From an uncultured Granulosicoccaceae bacterium (GTDB lineage: Bacteria > Pseudomonadota > Gammaproteobacteria > Granulosicoccales > Granulosicoccaceae), in NCBI GenBank assembly GCA_938035945.1, contig CALHOU010000002.1:1-64000 (forward strand): DNA of 64,000 nucleotides, in the 5' to 3' direction. The translations under genes and the position numbers were made by a program. Positions within the stretch are counted from its first letter, which is position 1. Every line of letters starts with the position of its first letter. Shown here piece after piece: positions 17,728 through 26,650 of the stretch. Below the pieces are notes generated by a model. That model saw only the letters and a program-made list of their open reading frames with translations, was not told the origin of the DNA and searched no databases.

Positions 17728-18279
17728 GTGAATCTTACCCACCACTTCTTATTGTCGATGCCTCAGATGCAAGACAGCCGGTTCGAGCAATCGCTGATCT
17801 ACATCTTGGAACATGATGCCGATGGCGCATGGGGTGTGGTGATCAATCAAACCCTGGACATGACGCTACGCGAAGTGTTCGAACAGCTCGATATATCCCC
17901 TGTCGATGACGTGCTCGCCGTGGAAGCGGTTCGTAGTGGTGGGCCTGTCGATGCACAACATGGCCTGGTATTACATCGACCAAAAGTCAGTTTTGAATCC
18001 ACCCGCCATTTTGATGGTGGTGTATCGCTTTCCAGTTCGCGTGATGTGCTAGAGGCACTGGCTGCTGGCGAAGAACCAGAAGAACATTTAGTGTTGCTCG
18101 GCCATGCAGGCTGGGGCCCGGGACAGCTCGAAGACGAAATCACCGACAACGCTTGGCTGACTTGCGAAGCCAACGCCGACATCATCTTCACCACGCCAAT
18201 AAGCCAAATGCGCACAGCCGTTGCTGGATTATTAGGCGTTGATTTGAATATGGTTGTAGGTCAGTCAGGGCACGCTTAA
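17728..18279 (+). CDS. algH: AlgH/YqgE family protein
   Basis: 183 residues from a GTG start at 17728. This start gives VNLTHHFLLSMPQMQDSRF, matching the conserved N-terminus of the UPF0301 family; the longer frame from a TTG at 17677 is not supported. Further family motifs: GAWGVVINQ, GGPV and LLGHAGWGPGQLE. The protein is cytosolic and was named for an effect on alginate; its biochemical role is not settled. It sits between the tonB-like gene and ruvX. Confidence 0.92.
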   Translation: MNLTHHFLLSMPQMQDSRFEQSLIYILEHDADGAWGVVINQTLDMTLREVFEQLDISPVDDVLAVEAVRSGGPVDAQHGLVLHRPKVSFESTRHFDGGVSLSSSRDVLEALAAGEEPEEHLVLLGHAGWGPGQLEDEITDNAWLTCEANADIIFTTPISQMRTAVAGLLGVDLNMVVGQSGHA

Positions 18280-18286
18280 AGTCGCT

Positions 18287-18742
18287 TTGTCCGAGCAGAA
18301 TCAAAACCCCGCTGGCGATTATCTGTGTTTCGATTACGGCACAGTACGTATCGGCTTGGCCGTCGGTAACTCCCTGCTCGGCACGGCCCGCCCGTTAAAG
18401 GTTGTGGCGAACAACAGCGGCACCCCCAACTGGTCCGACATTGATAAAGCCTTGGAACAATGGCAGCCGTCGGCATTGGTGGTTGGAATTCCACTGAACT
18501 TGGATGGCGAAGAACAAGACATTACAAAGCACGCGCGCGGATTCTTACGGCGGTTAAAAAAACGTTATGCAGTGCCCGTTTTTGCAGCGGACGAACAATT
18601 TAGTTCGATGCAGGCTCAACAAGAACTGCAAAAGATGCGTGCCAGAGGCCAACGTGGCAAGACACAGCATGCCGATGTCGATACACTAGCGGCCGCGCTG
18701 ATACTGGAACGCTGGTTTGCCAGCGGTGGCGAGGATCAATGA
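18287..18742 (+). CDS. ruvX: Holliday-junction resolvase-like RuvX (YqgF)
   Basis: 151 residues from a TTG start. RNase H-fold protein with the first catalytic aspartate in FDYGTVRIGLA, a central glycine-rich strand (ALVVGIPLNLDGEEQD), the glutamate in ADEQFSS and the C-terminal aspartate in HADVDTLAAALILE. The family (RuvX/YqgF) takes part in pre-16S rRNA 5' maturation. Its stop overlaps the pyrR start (ATGA). Confidence 0.93.
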   Translation: MSEQNQNPAGDYLCFDYGTVRIGLAVGNSLLGTARPLKVVANNSGTPNWSDIDKALEQWQPSALVVGIPLNLDGEEQDITKHARGFLRRLKKRYAVPVFAADEQFSSMQAQQELQKMRARGQRGKTQHADVDTLAAALILERWFASGGEDQ

Positions 18743-19245
18743 AGCAATTTGATGCAACAGAGGTGACGGCCTGGCTCGATAGCATGCAAAAAGACCTGCA
18801 AGCTATTAGCACGGTCGACGATCCCTTCTTTATGATTGGAATTCGCACCGGCGGTGTCGATGTCGGTCGTCATTTGCATACCGCACTTGGCCTGTCTGAG
18901 CCATTAGGCGAACTCAACATCTCTTTTTACCGTGACGATTTCAGCACCGTGGGGCTGCACCCGGTGGTGGGGCCTTCGCAGGTGCCAATAAGCGTGGAAG
19001 GTCGGCACATTGTTTTGGTTGATGATGTATTGAGCACCGGTCGTACCGTACGTGCAGCGATGAATGAAATTTTTGATTTTGGCAGGCCTGCACGAATCAC
19101 ATTGGCAACCTTGGTCCAACGCACCGGTCACGAATTACCCATTCGAGCTGACATCATTGGCCACTGCATCGATATCCCGGACGAGCAACATGTATCGCTA
19201 GATGCCAGTACGATGAGCGTGACTGTCGGACACAAAAGCCAATGA
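18739..19245 (+). CDS. pyrR: PyrR-type phosphoribosyltransferase/regulator
   Basis: 168 residues with the PRPP-binding loop [16 protein letters not shown] and the flexible-loop region found in PyrR (uracil phosphoribosyltransferase and, in some bacteria, RNA-binding attenuator). It overlaps ruvX by four bases and pyrB by four bases, leaving no leader between pyrR and pyrB for the classical attenuation control. In this setting the enzyme role or another target is more likely. Confidence 0.93.
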   Translation: MKQFDATEVTAWLDSMQKDLQAISTVDDPFFMIGIRTGGVDVGRHLHTALGLSEPLGELNISFYRDDFSTVGLHPVVGPSQVPISVEGRHIVLVDDVLSTGRTVRAAMNEIFDFGRPARITLATLVQRTGHELPIRADIIGHCIDIPDEQHVSLDASTMSVTVGHKSQ

Positions 19246-20231
19246 AAAAGTCTGACCCGCAGTTTAATCAATTCGATAAGCTGCACCATTTTTTAAGTAT
19301 TGACGGCTTGGATAAAGCCACGCTTACGCATATCCTTGATACCGCTGAAGGCTTTACCAGCGTTAACGATAAGTCGATTAAAAACGTACCCTTACTGCGC
19401 GGTAAAACCGTTGCCAATTTGTTTTTTGAAAACAGCACACGCACGCGTACAGCCTTCGAGCTCGCAGCCAAACGTTTGTCGGCTGATATTTTAAATATCG
19501 ACCTTGTTAGTTCATCCACGAAGAAAGGCGAATCCCTGCTCGACACATTGCGCGTGTTGGAATCCTTACAAAGCGATATGTTCGTGGTGCGTCATAGCGA
19601 TTCAGGTGCGGCAGATTTTATTGCACGTCACGTGGCACCAAGTATCAACGTGATCAATGGTGGTGATGGCCAACACGCTCATCCTACCCAAGCCATGCTT
19701 GACATGTTCACCATTCGACGCCACAAAGGTGAGTTCGATAAACTTTGCGTTGTGATTATTGGCGATATAAAACACTCACGTGTTGCCAGATCTGGAATCG
19801 CTGCGCTGGTTACTTTGGGTGCGGCAGAAATTCGAGTGGTCGGTCCACAAACCTTGATGCCTGCCGATGTTGAAAGCCTTGGTGTGACTGTTTTTCAAGA
19901 CATTAACAAGGCCTTGGCCGATGCTGATGTTGTCATGGGTTTGCGCTTGCAAAACGAGCGCATGACGAGTGCGACTATTCCAAGCACCGGTGAATTTTAT
20001 CAAGCCTACGGTTTAACCCCAGAGCGGCTTACGCTCGCCAAGCCTGACGCCATCGTTATGCATCCAGGCCCAACCAACCGCGGTGTTGAAATTGCTGGCA
20101 GTGTTGCGGATGGCAAGCAGTCGGTTATCTTGCAACAAGTCACTTACGGCATTGCCGTTCGCATGGCGGTAATGTCAATAATTATGGGTCACGGTGAGGA
20201 AGTGCGCGAAGCGGAGATGAACAAAGCATGA
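19242..20231 (+). CDS. pyrB: Aspartate carbamoyltransferase catalytic subunit
   Basis: Second step of pyrimidine synthesis: carbamoyl phosphate plus aspartate to carbamoyl aspartate. 329 residues with the carbamoyl-phosphate motif STRTRT (65-70), the KKGESLLDT loop and the [11 protein letters not shown] aspartate-domain motif. No pyrI regulatory gene follows. Instead pyrC' overlaps by four bases, the arrangement in which PyrB and a catalytically dead PyrC' form a large class A complex in Pseudomonas. Confidence 0.97.
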   Translation: MKKSDPQFNQFDKLHHFLSIDGLDKATLTHILDTAEGFTSVNDKSIKNVPLLRGKTVANLFFENSTRTRTAFELAAKRLSADILNIDLVSSSTKKGESLLDTLRVLESLQSDMFVVRHSDSGAADFIARHVAPSINVINGGDGQHAHPTQAMLDMFTIRRHKGEFDKLCVVIIGDIKHSRVARSGIAALVTLGAAEIRVVGPQTLMPADVESLGVTVFQDINKALADADVVMGLRLQNERMTSATIPSTGEFYQAYGLTPERLTLAKPDAIVMHPGPTNRGVEIAGSVADGKQSVILQQVTYGIAVRMAVMSIIMGHGEEVREAEMNKA

Positions 20232-21568
20232 CACATCTACGCATAGACAATGCTCGTGTTATCGACCCTGCGAACGTATTCGACGACAATCGCACTCTCT
20301 ACATTTGCGATGGCAAACTCACCGACACTTGCGATCACGATGCGCACGTCATCGATGCGACTGGACTTATCGCCTGCCCAGGCTTTATTGACCTATATGC
20401 ACGCTTGCGCGAACCCGGATTTAGCCGTAAAGGCACGATCGAATCAGAAAGTCGTGCTGCACTGAAAGCCGGTTTCACCACCGTATTCTGCGCACCCGAC
20501 ACACAACCGGTTATTGACTCAACCGCTACGGCTGAACTCATTAAACAAAAAGCACTGGCGGCAAATGGCGCGCGGGTTGTGCCAATGTCTGCATTAACGG
20601 CAGGCTTAGAAGGCACTCGTTTAAGTGAGATGGCAACGCTGTATAAATCGGGCTGCCTTATTGCCAGCCACGCCGATCAACCCATTGATGATACTGGCGT
20701 ATTGCTTAGCGCGATGGAATATGCGTCGAGCTTTAACATACCGATTATGATTCGTCCAATCGACCCGGCCATTGCCGGTAACGGCTGCGCGCATGCAGGC
20801 AGTATCGCCACACGGCTTGGACTACCTGGCATTCCAGTGGCGGCAGAAGCGGTTGCCTTAGCGCGTTTAATCGAGTTGTGTAAAAGCACGGGTTGTCGCT
20901 TACACTTATCACGATTGAGCTCAGCACGCTCGATCGAACTTGTGCGTAACGCAAAACAGCTTGGCCTGCCAATCACCGCCGACGTAGGCATTCATCATTT
21001 GTATTTTACTCACGAACAAATCGATGGCTTTGATGTTAACTATCATTCAGCCGTGCCGTTTCGATCTATAGAAGATAGAGAAGCATTGCGCGAAGGGGTT
21101 CGTGATGGCACCATCGATTCCATATGCTCCGACCATGCGCCGCACGATACAGATTCAAAACTCGCACCATTCCCAAGCAGTGGCGCCGGCTTATCGGCGT
21201 TTGATGCGTTTACTCCTTTATTGATGAGCTTGCCCGACCTATTGAATATGTCGCTGATTGACGTGATAGCGAAAGTAACTACAGGTCCTGCGCGCATCAT
21301 TGCAACGCAAGCAAAGCTGATCACCGCGAAAAACGATGCATTCAATACCGAGCACTACTCACTCGATATTGGCACCAACGCCGATCTTATCTTAATTGAC
21401 CCGAGCGCCGCACCCTTATTAGATGCGCCAGATTTTATTAGCCAAGGGCACAACTCACCACTTATCGGATTGAATTCCCTCGAGGCATGTACCGGCGAAG
21501 ACGTGCCTTTGCAGGGTCAAGTCAGGCACAGCATCGTATCGGGCACTGTGAAATCAGTTGATGCGTAG
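20228..21568 (+). CDS. pyrC': Dihydroorotase-like PyrC' (zinc ligands lost)
   Basis: 446 residues with a type I dihydroorotase fold. The HxH metal motif reads Y57-A-R59 ([13 protein letters not shown]), the later histidine positions carry Arg near 176 (IMIRPIDP) and Arg229 (LHLSRLS), and only the SDHAPH segment at 301-306 is intact. It therefore probably cannot bind the catalytic metals. By analogy with Pseudomonas PyrC' it is a structural partner of PyrB, and an active dihydroorotase should be encoded elsewhere. It overlaps pyrB by four bases. Confidence 0.93.
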   Translation: MTHLRIDNARVIDPANVFDDNRTLYICDGKLTDTCDHDAHVIDATGLIACPGFIDLYARLREPGFSRKGTIESESRAALKAGFTTVFCAPDTQPVIDSTATAELIKQKALAANGARVVPMSALTAGLEGTRLSEMATLYKSGCLIASHADQPIDDTGVLLSAMEYASSFNIPIMIRPIDPAIAGNGCAHAGSIATRLGLPGIPVAAEAVALARLIELCKSTGCRLHLSRLSSARSIELVRNAKQLGLPITADVGIHHLYFTHEQIDGFDVNYHSAVPFRSIEDREALREGVRDGTIDSICSDHAPHDTDSKLAPFPSSGAGLSAFDAFTPLLMSLPDLLNMSLIDVIAKVTTGPARIIATQAKLITAKNDAFNTEHYSLDIGTNADLILIDPSAAPLLDAPDFISQGHNSPLIGLNSLEACTGEDVPLQGQVRHSIVSGTVKSVDA

Positions 21569-21769
21569 CGACAACTAGTCGCAAAACGCTCCCTAACGAG
21601 CTTCCAGCCGCTTTGCTGCCCATAGCCTTTGGGCAAATCCATTTCTCGATAATCAGCATCAAATTGCTTATACTGTGAAAAATCAGACGAGCACTTGTGC
21701 CCCATCCGGAATTAGCAGATGGTTGGATGACGAAGTTTGCATGTTGAATAGAATAAGTTTGAATAAATT

Positions 21770-22846
21770 ATGAATAATGATGAGATAACGACGCGTTCGC
21801 CCGCACTCATAATGCGGATTTTTGGCTGGACGATGTTAGCCACTCTATTAACCTATCTCATCAATAACTATCTGGTTGTAGAGAAAGGCTATCCCGGCGT
21901 TATGTCGCTATTCAATAGCGAGATAAGCACAAACGGTTTACTTCAAGGCGCACTTTATCTTGCCGGTTTTTTATTCGCCATCATTTACGTTATGGGCTCG
22001 CGCAGCAAACCCCTGCGCACCGACGCCGCACTAATCACGCGTTTCAACACCTATTTAATTCGCGGTTGTTTCTGGGCTGTATTATTTGTTGGCCTTGCCG
22101 ACATGGCGATATCTTTTCTGCGCGTTGAAGGTTTATTGGGCGATGTGGTAAGTGCCGAGATGGTCAAACAACTGGGGCGTTCGAGTTATCGCGGCTTATA
22201 CATTCACTATCCCCTTATTGCCTTCGGCTTTGTACTTGCACTGTTTACCCGTACCTTAGGCTTTCACTGGCTAGCACTACTGATTGTTATAGCCGAGCTT
22301 ACGATTGTTATCACGCGATTTGTTTTTTCTTATGAACAGGCATTCATGGGTGATCTTGTACGTTTTTGGTATGCGGCTTTATTTTTATTCGCCAGTGCTT
22401 ACACCCTGTTAGAAGAAGGCCATGTTCGCGTGGATGTTTTTTATGCCGGTCTATCGAAAAGGGCAAAGGGTTCGGTTAATGCCTTTGGCGCTATCTTCCT
22501 GGGTATGAGCTTGTGTTGGACCATTATCATTTTAGGTTTTAAAGGCAAAGCATCCGTTATTTACGGTCCTCTATCTAACTTCGAAGTGTCGCAATCCGGG
22601 TTTGGCATGTACACCAAATACCTGATGGCAGGCTTTTTGGCGGTGTTTGCCGTCACCATGTTGATTCAATTTGTCAGTCAAATGTTCGATGCTCAGGCTG
22701 ATCGGCGAGGTGACCCCGGTGGCCGCGTTGACCCCATGAGCGAAGAAATGGACATGGGCGAAAATAAAGCACCCGACCCCATCATCGAAGAGCATGCCCA
22801 AGCCGTGAACGACGATCACGTAAACGGCCCAGCCCCCTCCCACTAG
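21770..22846 (+). CDS. TRAP transporter small permease (long DctQ form)
   Basis: 358 residues, about twice the usual DctQ length. About eight hydrophobic helices are visible (near 12-36, 55-75, 95-117, 145-160, 163-185, 195-213, 236-256, 283-305). The C-terminal half carries the DctQ signature EEGHVRVDVFY (215-225); the N-terminal half adds about four extra helices. A polar acidic tail of about 45 residues follows. It pairs with the large permease 18 bases downstream. No periplasmic binding-protein gene (dctP) is nearby, so the substrate cannot be read from context. Confidence 0.85.
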   Translation: MNNDEITTRSPALIMRIFGWTMLATLLTYLINNYLVVEKGYPGVMSLFNSEISTNGLLQGALYLAGFLFAIIYVMGSRSKPLRTDAALITRFNTYLIRGCFWAVLFVGLADMAISFLRVEGLLGDVVSAEMVKQLGRSSYRGLYIHYPLIAFGFVLALFTRTLGFHWLALLIVIAELTIVITRFVFSYEQAFMGDLVRFWYAALFLFASAYTLLEEGHVRVDVFYAGLSKRAKGSVNAFGAIFLGMSLCWTIIILGFKGKASVIYGPLSNFEVSQSGFGMYTKYLMAGFLAVFAVTMLIQFVSQMFDAQADRRGDPGGRVDPMSEEMDMGENKAPDPIIEEHAQAVNDDHVNGPAPSH

Positions 22847-22864
22847 CAGCACGGATTCAAACAC

Positions 22865-25519
22865 ATGGAACTGGTCTTCCTAGCATTACTGTTAATTCTT
22901 CTGGCTTTTGCGCTCGGCTCTGGTTACCCAGTGGCGTTTGCGCTACCAGGCGCTGCCATCATCAGCATATCGCTGGCTGCTGTGTGCGGGTACTTTTTTG
23001 GCGGCAGCGTTGACGCCTATTTTGCTCACGGGGGACCCAGCCAATGGCTTAGCGCGGGGGTAACAAACTTGCGCGGTATTTACTGGGAAGTTGAACGCGA
23101 CACGCTTATCGCCATTCCCTTGTTTATCTTTATGGGCATCATGCTGCAACGCTCCAAGATTGCAGAAGACCTACTCATCACCATGTCGCAGTTATTCGGC
23201 CCAGTGCCAGGTGGCTTAGGCATCTCGGTCGTATTCGTTGGTGCCTTGTTAGCCGCAACCACGGGTATCGTGGGTGCAACTGTTGTGGCGATGGGCTTAA
23301 TATCGTTACCGGTGATGTTGCGCAATGGGTATTCACAATCCTTAGCCACCGGCACCATCGCAGCATCGGGTACGCTAGGTCAGATCATCCCGCCGTCGAT
23401 TGTATTAATCATTCTGGCCGACCAACTTGCCAGTGCAACTGACCAGGCAGGCACGGCACGTAAAGCGCTGCACAAAGCCGCCACCGGTGAAATTAGCATG
23501 CCGTCGGAGTTTGCCGTCACATCCACCAGTGCAGGTGAAATGTTTCTAGGCGCTATGTTGCCAGGCCTTGTATTGGTTGGTTTGTACATGTTGTACATAT
23601 TGCTTTACGCAATGTTCCGCCCATCCAAAGCACCAGCGGTTCGGTTTGAAGGTGGGTATAACAAACACTTCTTACTGAAAGTTGTTGGCACGCTGGTACC
23701 GCCACTGACCTTAATTTTTCTGGTTCTCGGCTCCATCATCACAGGTATCGCAACCGTAAACCAAGCCGGTGCGATCGGTGCAGCTGGTGCGTTGTTGATG
23801 GCAAGTTACCGCCTGAAAGAAGGCCCACGGCGTTACTGGCCAGCCATACTGGCCGTGATTGGGTTGATCGGATTAGCGATTGCACTTGCCCTATTTGATA
23901 GCAATGTCAAAAACATAAAAACCGATCGTGACATGATCGGCATCATCTTCTCTATCGGTGTTGTGAGCCTATTGCTGATTGCACTGCTCTGGAGTGGCGT
24001 GCGCGTGAATCGCGAAAACAATACGCTGCATGAAGTGATGATCGAAACCGCAAAAGCCACGTCATTGGTATTCATCATCCTGCTTGGCGCTGCCATGTTA
24101 ACCGCAGCTTTCCGTGCGTTCGGTGGTGAAGAATTGGTCCGCGATTACCTTAACGCGCTGCCCGGTGGCTTTTGGACCAAGTTCATTATTGTTATGGCGG
24201 TTATTTTTATCCTTGGCTTTTTTCTAGATTTCATAGAGATCGCTGTTGTTGTTGTACCTATCGTTGCACCTATATTGCTCGCCGACCCATCGGCAAACAT
24301 CACCGCCGTTTGGCTTGGCGTTATGATCGGCTTGAACATTCAAACATCGTTCTTAACACCGCCTTTTGGTTTTGCGCTGTTTTATCTTCGCGGCGTGGCG
24401 CCGGCGATTGTTAAAACCGTCAATATGTATAAAGGTGTAATAGCGTTTATTTGTTTACAGCTGATCGCGCTTGGTATTGTCGGTTACTTCCCACCATTGG
24501 TTAACTATCTGCCTAACCGGATGTCCTTACTATCAGAAACCGCACCACCACCGCGTAATCCGAAATTACAATACTGCATTGAGGAATACACGCTTGAGCA
24601 ATTTTCCGATACCAACAGCGGATTTGATGATGCGCTGGCAAAGGCGCGCGGCCTTGATGTTTCATTGTTACCAAAGAAAATGGCTAAAGCGCTGACAGCT
24701 AGCTTTGATAGTGCCGAAGATGCCAAGACATTATTGAGCGACGCTAAAGCCGCCGAACTAGCAGCACAAGCCAATGCCGACAACTACCGCGTGTACCACA
24801 CCCAAGTGCGTGCACTGGAATTAAAAATTCGCGAGCTCGAAGCTACCGCCATAGAGTTGGATACGGCGCGCGAGAGAATCAGCGGTGAAAATGCGGAAAA
24901 ACGCATCAGTGCTATTGACGAACGGCTGGCGAATATCGAGACAGCCAAGAACGATCTTCTGGCTCAATTTCCAGCTGAGTGGGAAGCCGAAAACGAAAAA
25001 CATGTTGGCCTGCAAGATACCGAGAATAAAGCGCGCTTGGCCTACCGAAAAGCGGCCGACAACGGCTATAAAAACGTACTCGAAATTTCTGCCGCCCTAG
25101 GTGCAACCTCAGCATTACGCAAGCTCGAATCCACGCTGCCAGAAATGCGCGCACGCATTGAAAACGAAGAACCTGCAGACTTAATAGATCCAATCAAAGC
25201 ACTGGCTGATCAATTTGGTGATATTGAAGGCGCTTCCAAGATAAAAAGTGCTGTATCTAAAGCACGATCTAGCTTAAAGAAGAAAAAGCCAAACCAAGAT
25301 GCAGCACTTAAATCTATCGACAAAGCGATGAAAATCTACGCCGAAGAGATGCAATGGCGCAGCGAAGCAGAAGTCGCGCTTGGGCCTCAGTTAAAAGAGT
25401 TTGAACAGGCCATGAGCGGAACCATCGGCATACGCCAACAAGAACGCTTGACACGCGAGCAGTCTTTATTTGTTGCAGCCTGTAACTCGCACCACAGAGA
25501 TTTATCTTTGAATTTTTAG
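22865..25519 (+). CDS. TRAP large permease (DctM) with coiled-coil C-terminal extension
   Basis: 884 residues. Residues 1 to about 550 are a DctM-type multi-helix permease with the conserved ASGTLGQIIPPSIVLIIL segment and a duplicated second half (LNIQTSFLTPPFGFALFYLRG). Like the mannitol/chloroaromatic subgroup it has long inter-helix insertions. From about 552 to 884 the chain is soluble, rich in Ala, Glu, Lys and Leu, with heptad-like coiled coil (about 645-705 and 780-850). DctM proteins normally end after the last helix, so this tail is unusual. It is followed by the methyltransferase 21 bases downstream, probably in one operon. Confidence 0.88.
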   Translation: MELVFLALLLILLAFALGSGYPVAFALPGAAIISISLAAVCGYFFGGSVDAYFAHGGPSQWLSAGVTNLRGIYWEVERDTLIAIPLFIFMGIMLQRSKIAEDLLITMSQLFGPVPGGLGISVVFVGALLAATTGIVGATVVAMGLISLPVMLRNGYSQSLATGTIAASGTLGQIIPPSIVLIILADQLASATDQAGTARKALHKAATGEISMPSEFAVTSTSAGEMFLGAMLPGLVLVGLYMLYILLYAMFRPSKAPAVRFEGGYNKHFLLKVVGTLVPPLTLIFLVLGSIITGIATVNQAGAIGAAGALLMASYRLKEGPRRYWPAILAVIGLIGLAIALALFDSNVKNIKTDRDMIGIIFSIGVVSLLLIALLWSGVRVNRENNTLHEVMIETAKATSLVFIILLGAAMLTAAFRAFGGEELVRDYLNALPGGFWTKFIIVMAVIFILGFFLDFIEIAVVVVPIVAPILLADPSANITAVWLGVMIGLNIQTSFLTPPFGFALFYLRGVAPAIVKTVNMYKGVIAFICLQLIALGIVGYFPPLVNYLPNRMSLLSETAPPPRNPKLQYCIEEYTLEQFSDTNSGFDDALAKARGLDVSLLPKKMAKALTASFDSAEDAKTLLSDAKAAELAAQANADNYRVYHTQVRALELKIRELEATAIELDTARERISGENAEKRISAIDERLANIETAKNDLLAQFPAEWEAENEKHVGLQDTENKARLAYRKAADNGYKNVLEISAALGATSALRKLESTLPEMRARIENEEPADLIDPIKALADQFGDIEGASKIKSAVSKARSSLKKKKPNQDAALKSIDKAMKIYAEEMQWRSEAEVALGPQLKEFEQAMSGTIGIRQQERLTREQSLFVAACNSHHRDLSLNF

Positions 25520-25540
25520 TTGCACGCATAAGCGATCCGT

Positions 25541-26638
25541 ATGAGTAAACCAACAGCACATGCCGATAACATCACGATGTCTGGTGATGGACTTTATTCG
25601 CTTGCCACCATTGGAGCGAAAGATGTCATCGATAAAGCCACACCACGGGTCATTGCCGCGATAAACAGCATGCCTGATCACCAAGGCACTTGGCACTTTA
25701 GTGACATGGGCTGCGCTGACGGCGGTACCTCTTTAGATTTGTGGCGCTCTGTGGTTAAGCACATTCGCGCGAACGAAGCGTCAGACATACAAATCGTCTA
25801 CGCAGACCAGGCCCGTAATGATTTCAATGCGCTGGTAAAGATTCTGCATGGGCTGACCCAGTTCGATTCCTATCTTGATGAGCACAGCAATGTGTTCGCA
25901 CTTGAATCAGGGGCTTCTTTTTATACACCGATCTTGCCGTCCAATTCCTTAAACTTGGGGTTCTCCGCAACTGCCATGCATTGGCTCAGCCAAAAGCCTT
26001 GTGATATCAAGGGCCATGTGCACATGGTTGGCGCGAACGGAGAGGATAGACGCGCATTTGCAGCGCAAGCGGCTAAAGACTGGGAAACCATCCTGTTGCA
26101 GCGCGCTCGCGAGATGAAATCGGGAGCAAAGCTTGTGTTAATCAATTTTTGTATTGATGAAAATGGCAACTACCTGGGTAACACCGGCGGCGTGAACATG
26201 TTCGATAACTTCAACAATAACTGGCAAGACTTTGTTGATCAAAATACAATTACTGCCGGTGAGTACGAGGCCATGACCTTACCTCAGTACTACAACACCG
26301 CCGAAGAATTTTCACAGCCCTTGCTGGATACAAACTCAGCTGTACACAAAGCTGGGTTACGTTTGGTTGACATTGAAACAGCGGTTGTACCCTGCCCGTT
26401 TGCCGAGGATTTTAAAGTACATGGCAATGCGCAGCAATTTGCAAAAGCCTATATTCCAACCATCCGCTCCTGGAATGAAAGTACGTTCATCGGCGCACTA
26501 TCCGCTGATCGGCCAACACAAGAGCGTGAAGATATTATCGAAGCTTACTATGCCAGCTATGAATCCCAAGTGGCGCAAAATCCACAAGACCATGGAATGG
26601 GATACGTACACGCTTATATGACCATCGAAAAGCTGTGA
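25541..26638 (+). CDS. SABATH-type carboxyl methyltransferase
   Basis: 365 residues resembling the plant SABATH family (Pfam Methyltransf_7), which methylates small carboxylic acids or purine nitrogens with S-adenosylmethionine. Visible motifs: the N-terminal MSGDGLYSLAT, the SAM loop DMGCADGGTSLDLW (55-68), YADQARNDFNALVKIL (87-102) and SFYTPILPSNSLNLGF with AMHWLSQKP (126-153). The substrate is unknown. Its position 21 bases after the TRAP permeases suggests a transported carboxylate. It converges on the CoA-transferase gene with 12 bases between. Confidence 0.85.
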   Translation: MSKPTAHADNITMSGDGLYSLATIGAKDVIDKATPRVIAAINSMPDHQGTWHFSDMGCADGGTSLDLWRSVVKHIRANEASDIQIVYADQARNDFNALVKILHGLTQFDSYLDEHSNVFALESGASFYTPILPSNSLNLGFSATAMHWLSQKPCDIKGHVHMVGANGEDRRAFAAQAAKDWETILLQRAREMKSGAKLVLINFCIDENGNYLGNTGGVNMFDNFNNNWQDFVDQNTITAGEYEAMTLPQYYNTAEEFSQPLLDTNSAVHKAGLRLVDIETAVVPCPFAEDFKVHGNAQQFAKAYIPTIRSWNESTFIGALSADRPTQEREDIIEAYYASYESQVAQNPQDHGMGYVHAYMTIEKL

Positions 26639-26650
26639 GCTAAGCTGCTG

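Noticed and set aside
21517-21705. Minus-strand frame of 62 codons between pyrC' and the TRAP genes
   Set aside because: It overlaps the pyrC' end, has no ribosome-binding site, and its C-terminal part is the antisense of pyrC'. The gap is better read as the TRAP operon leader.
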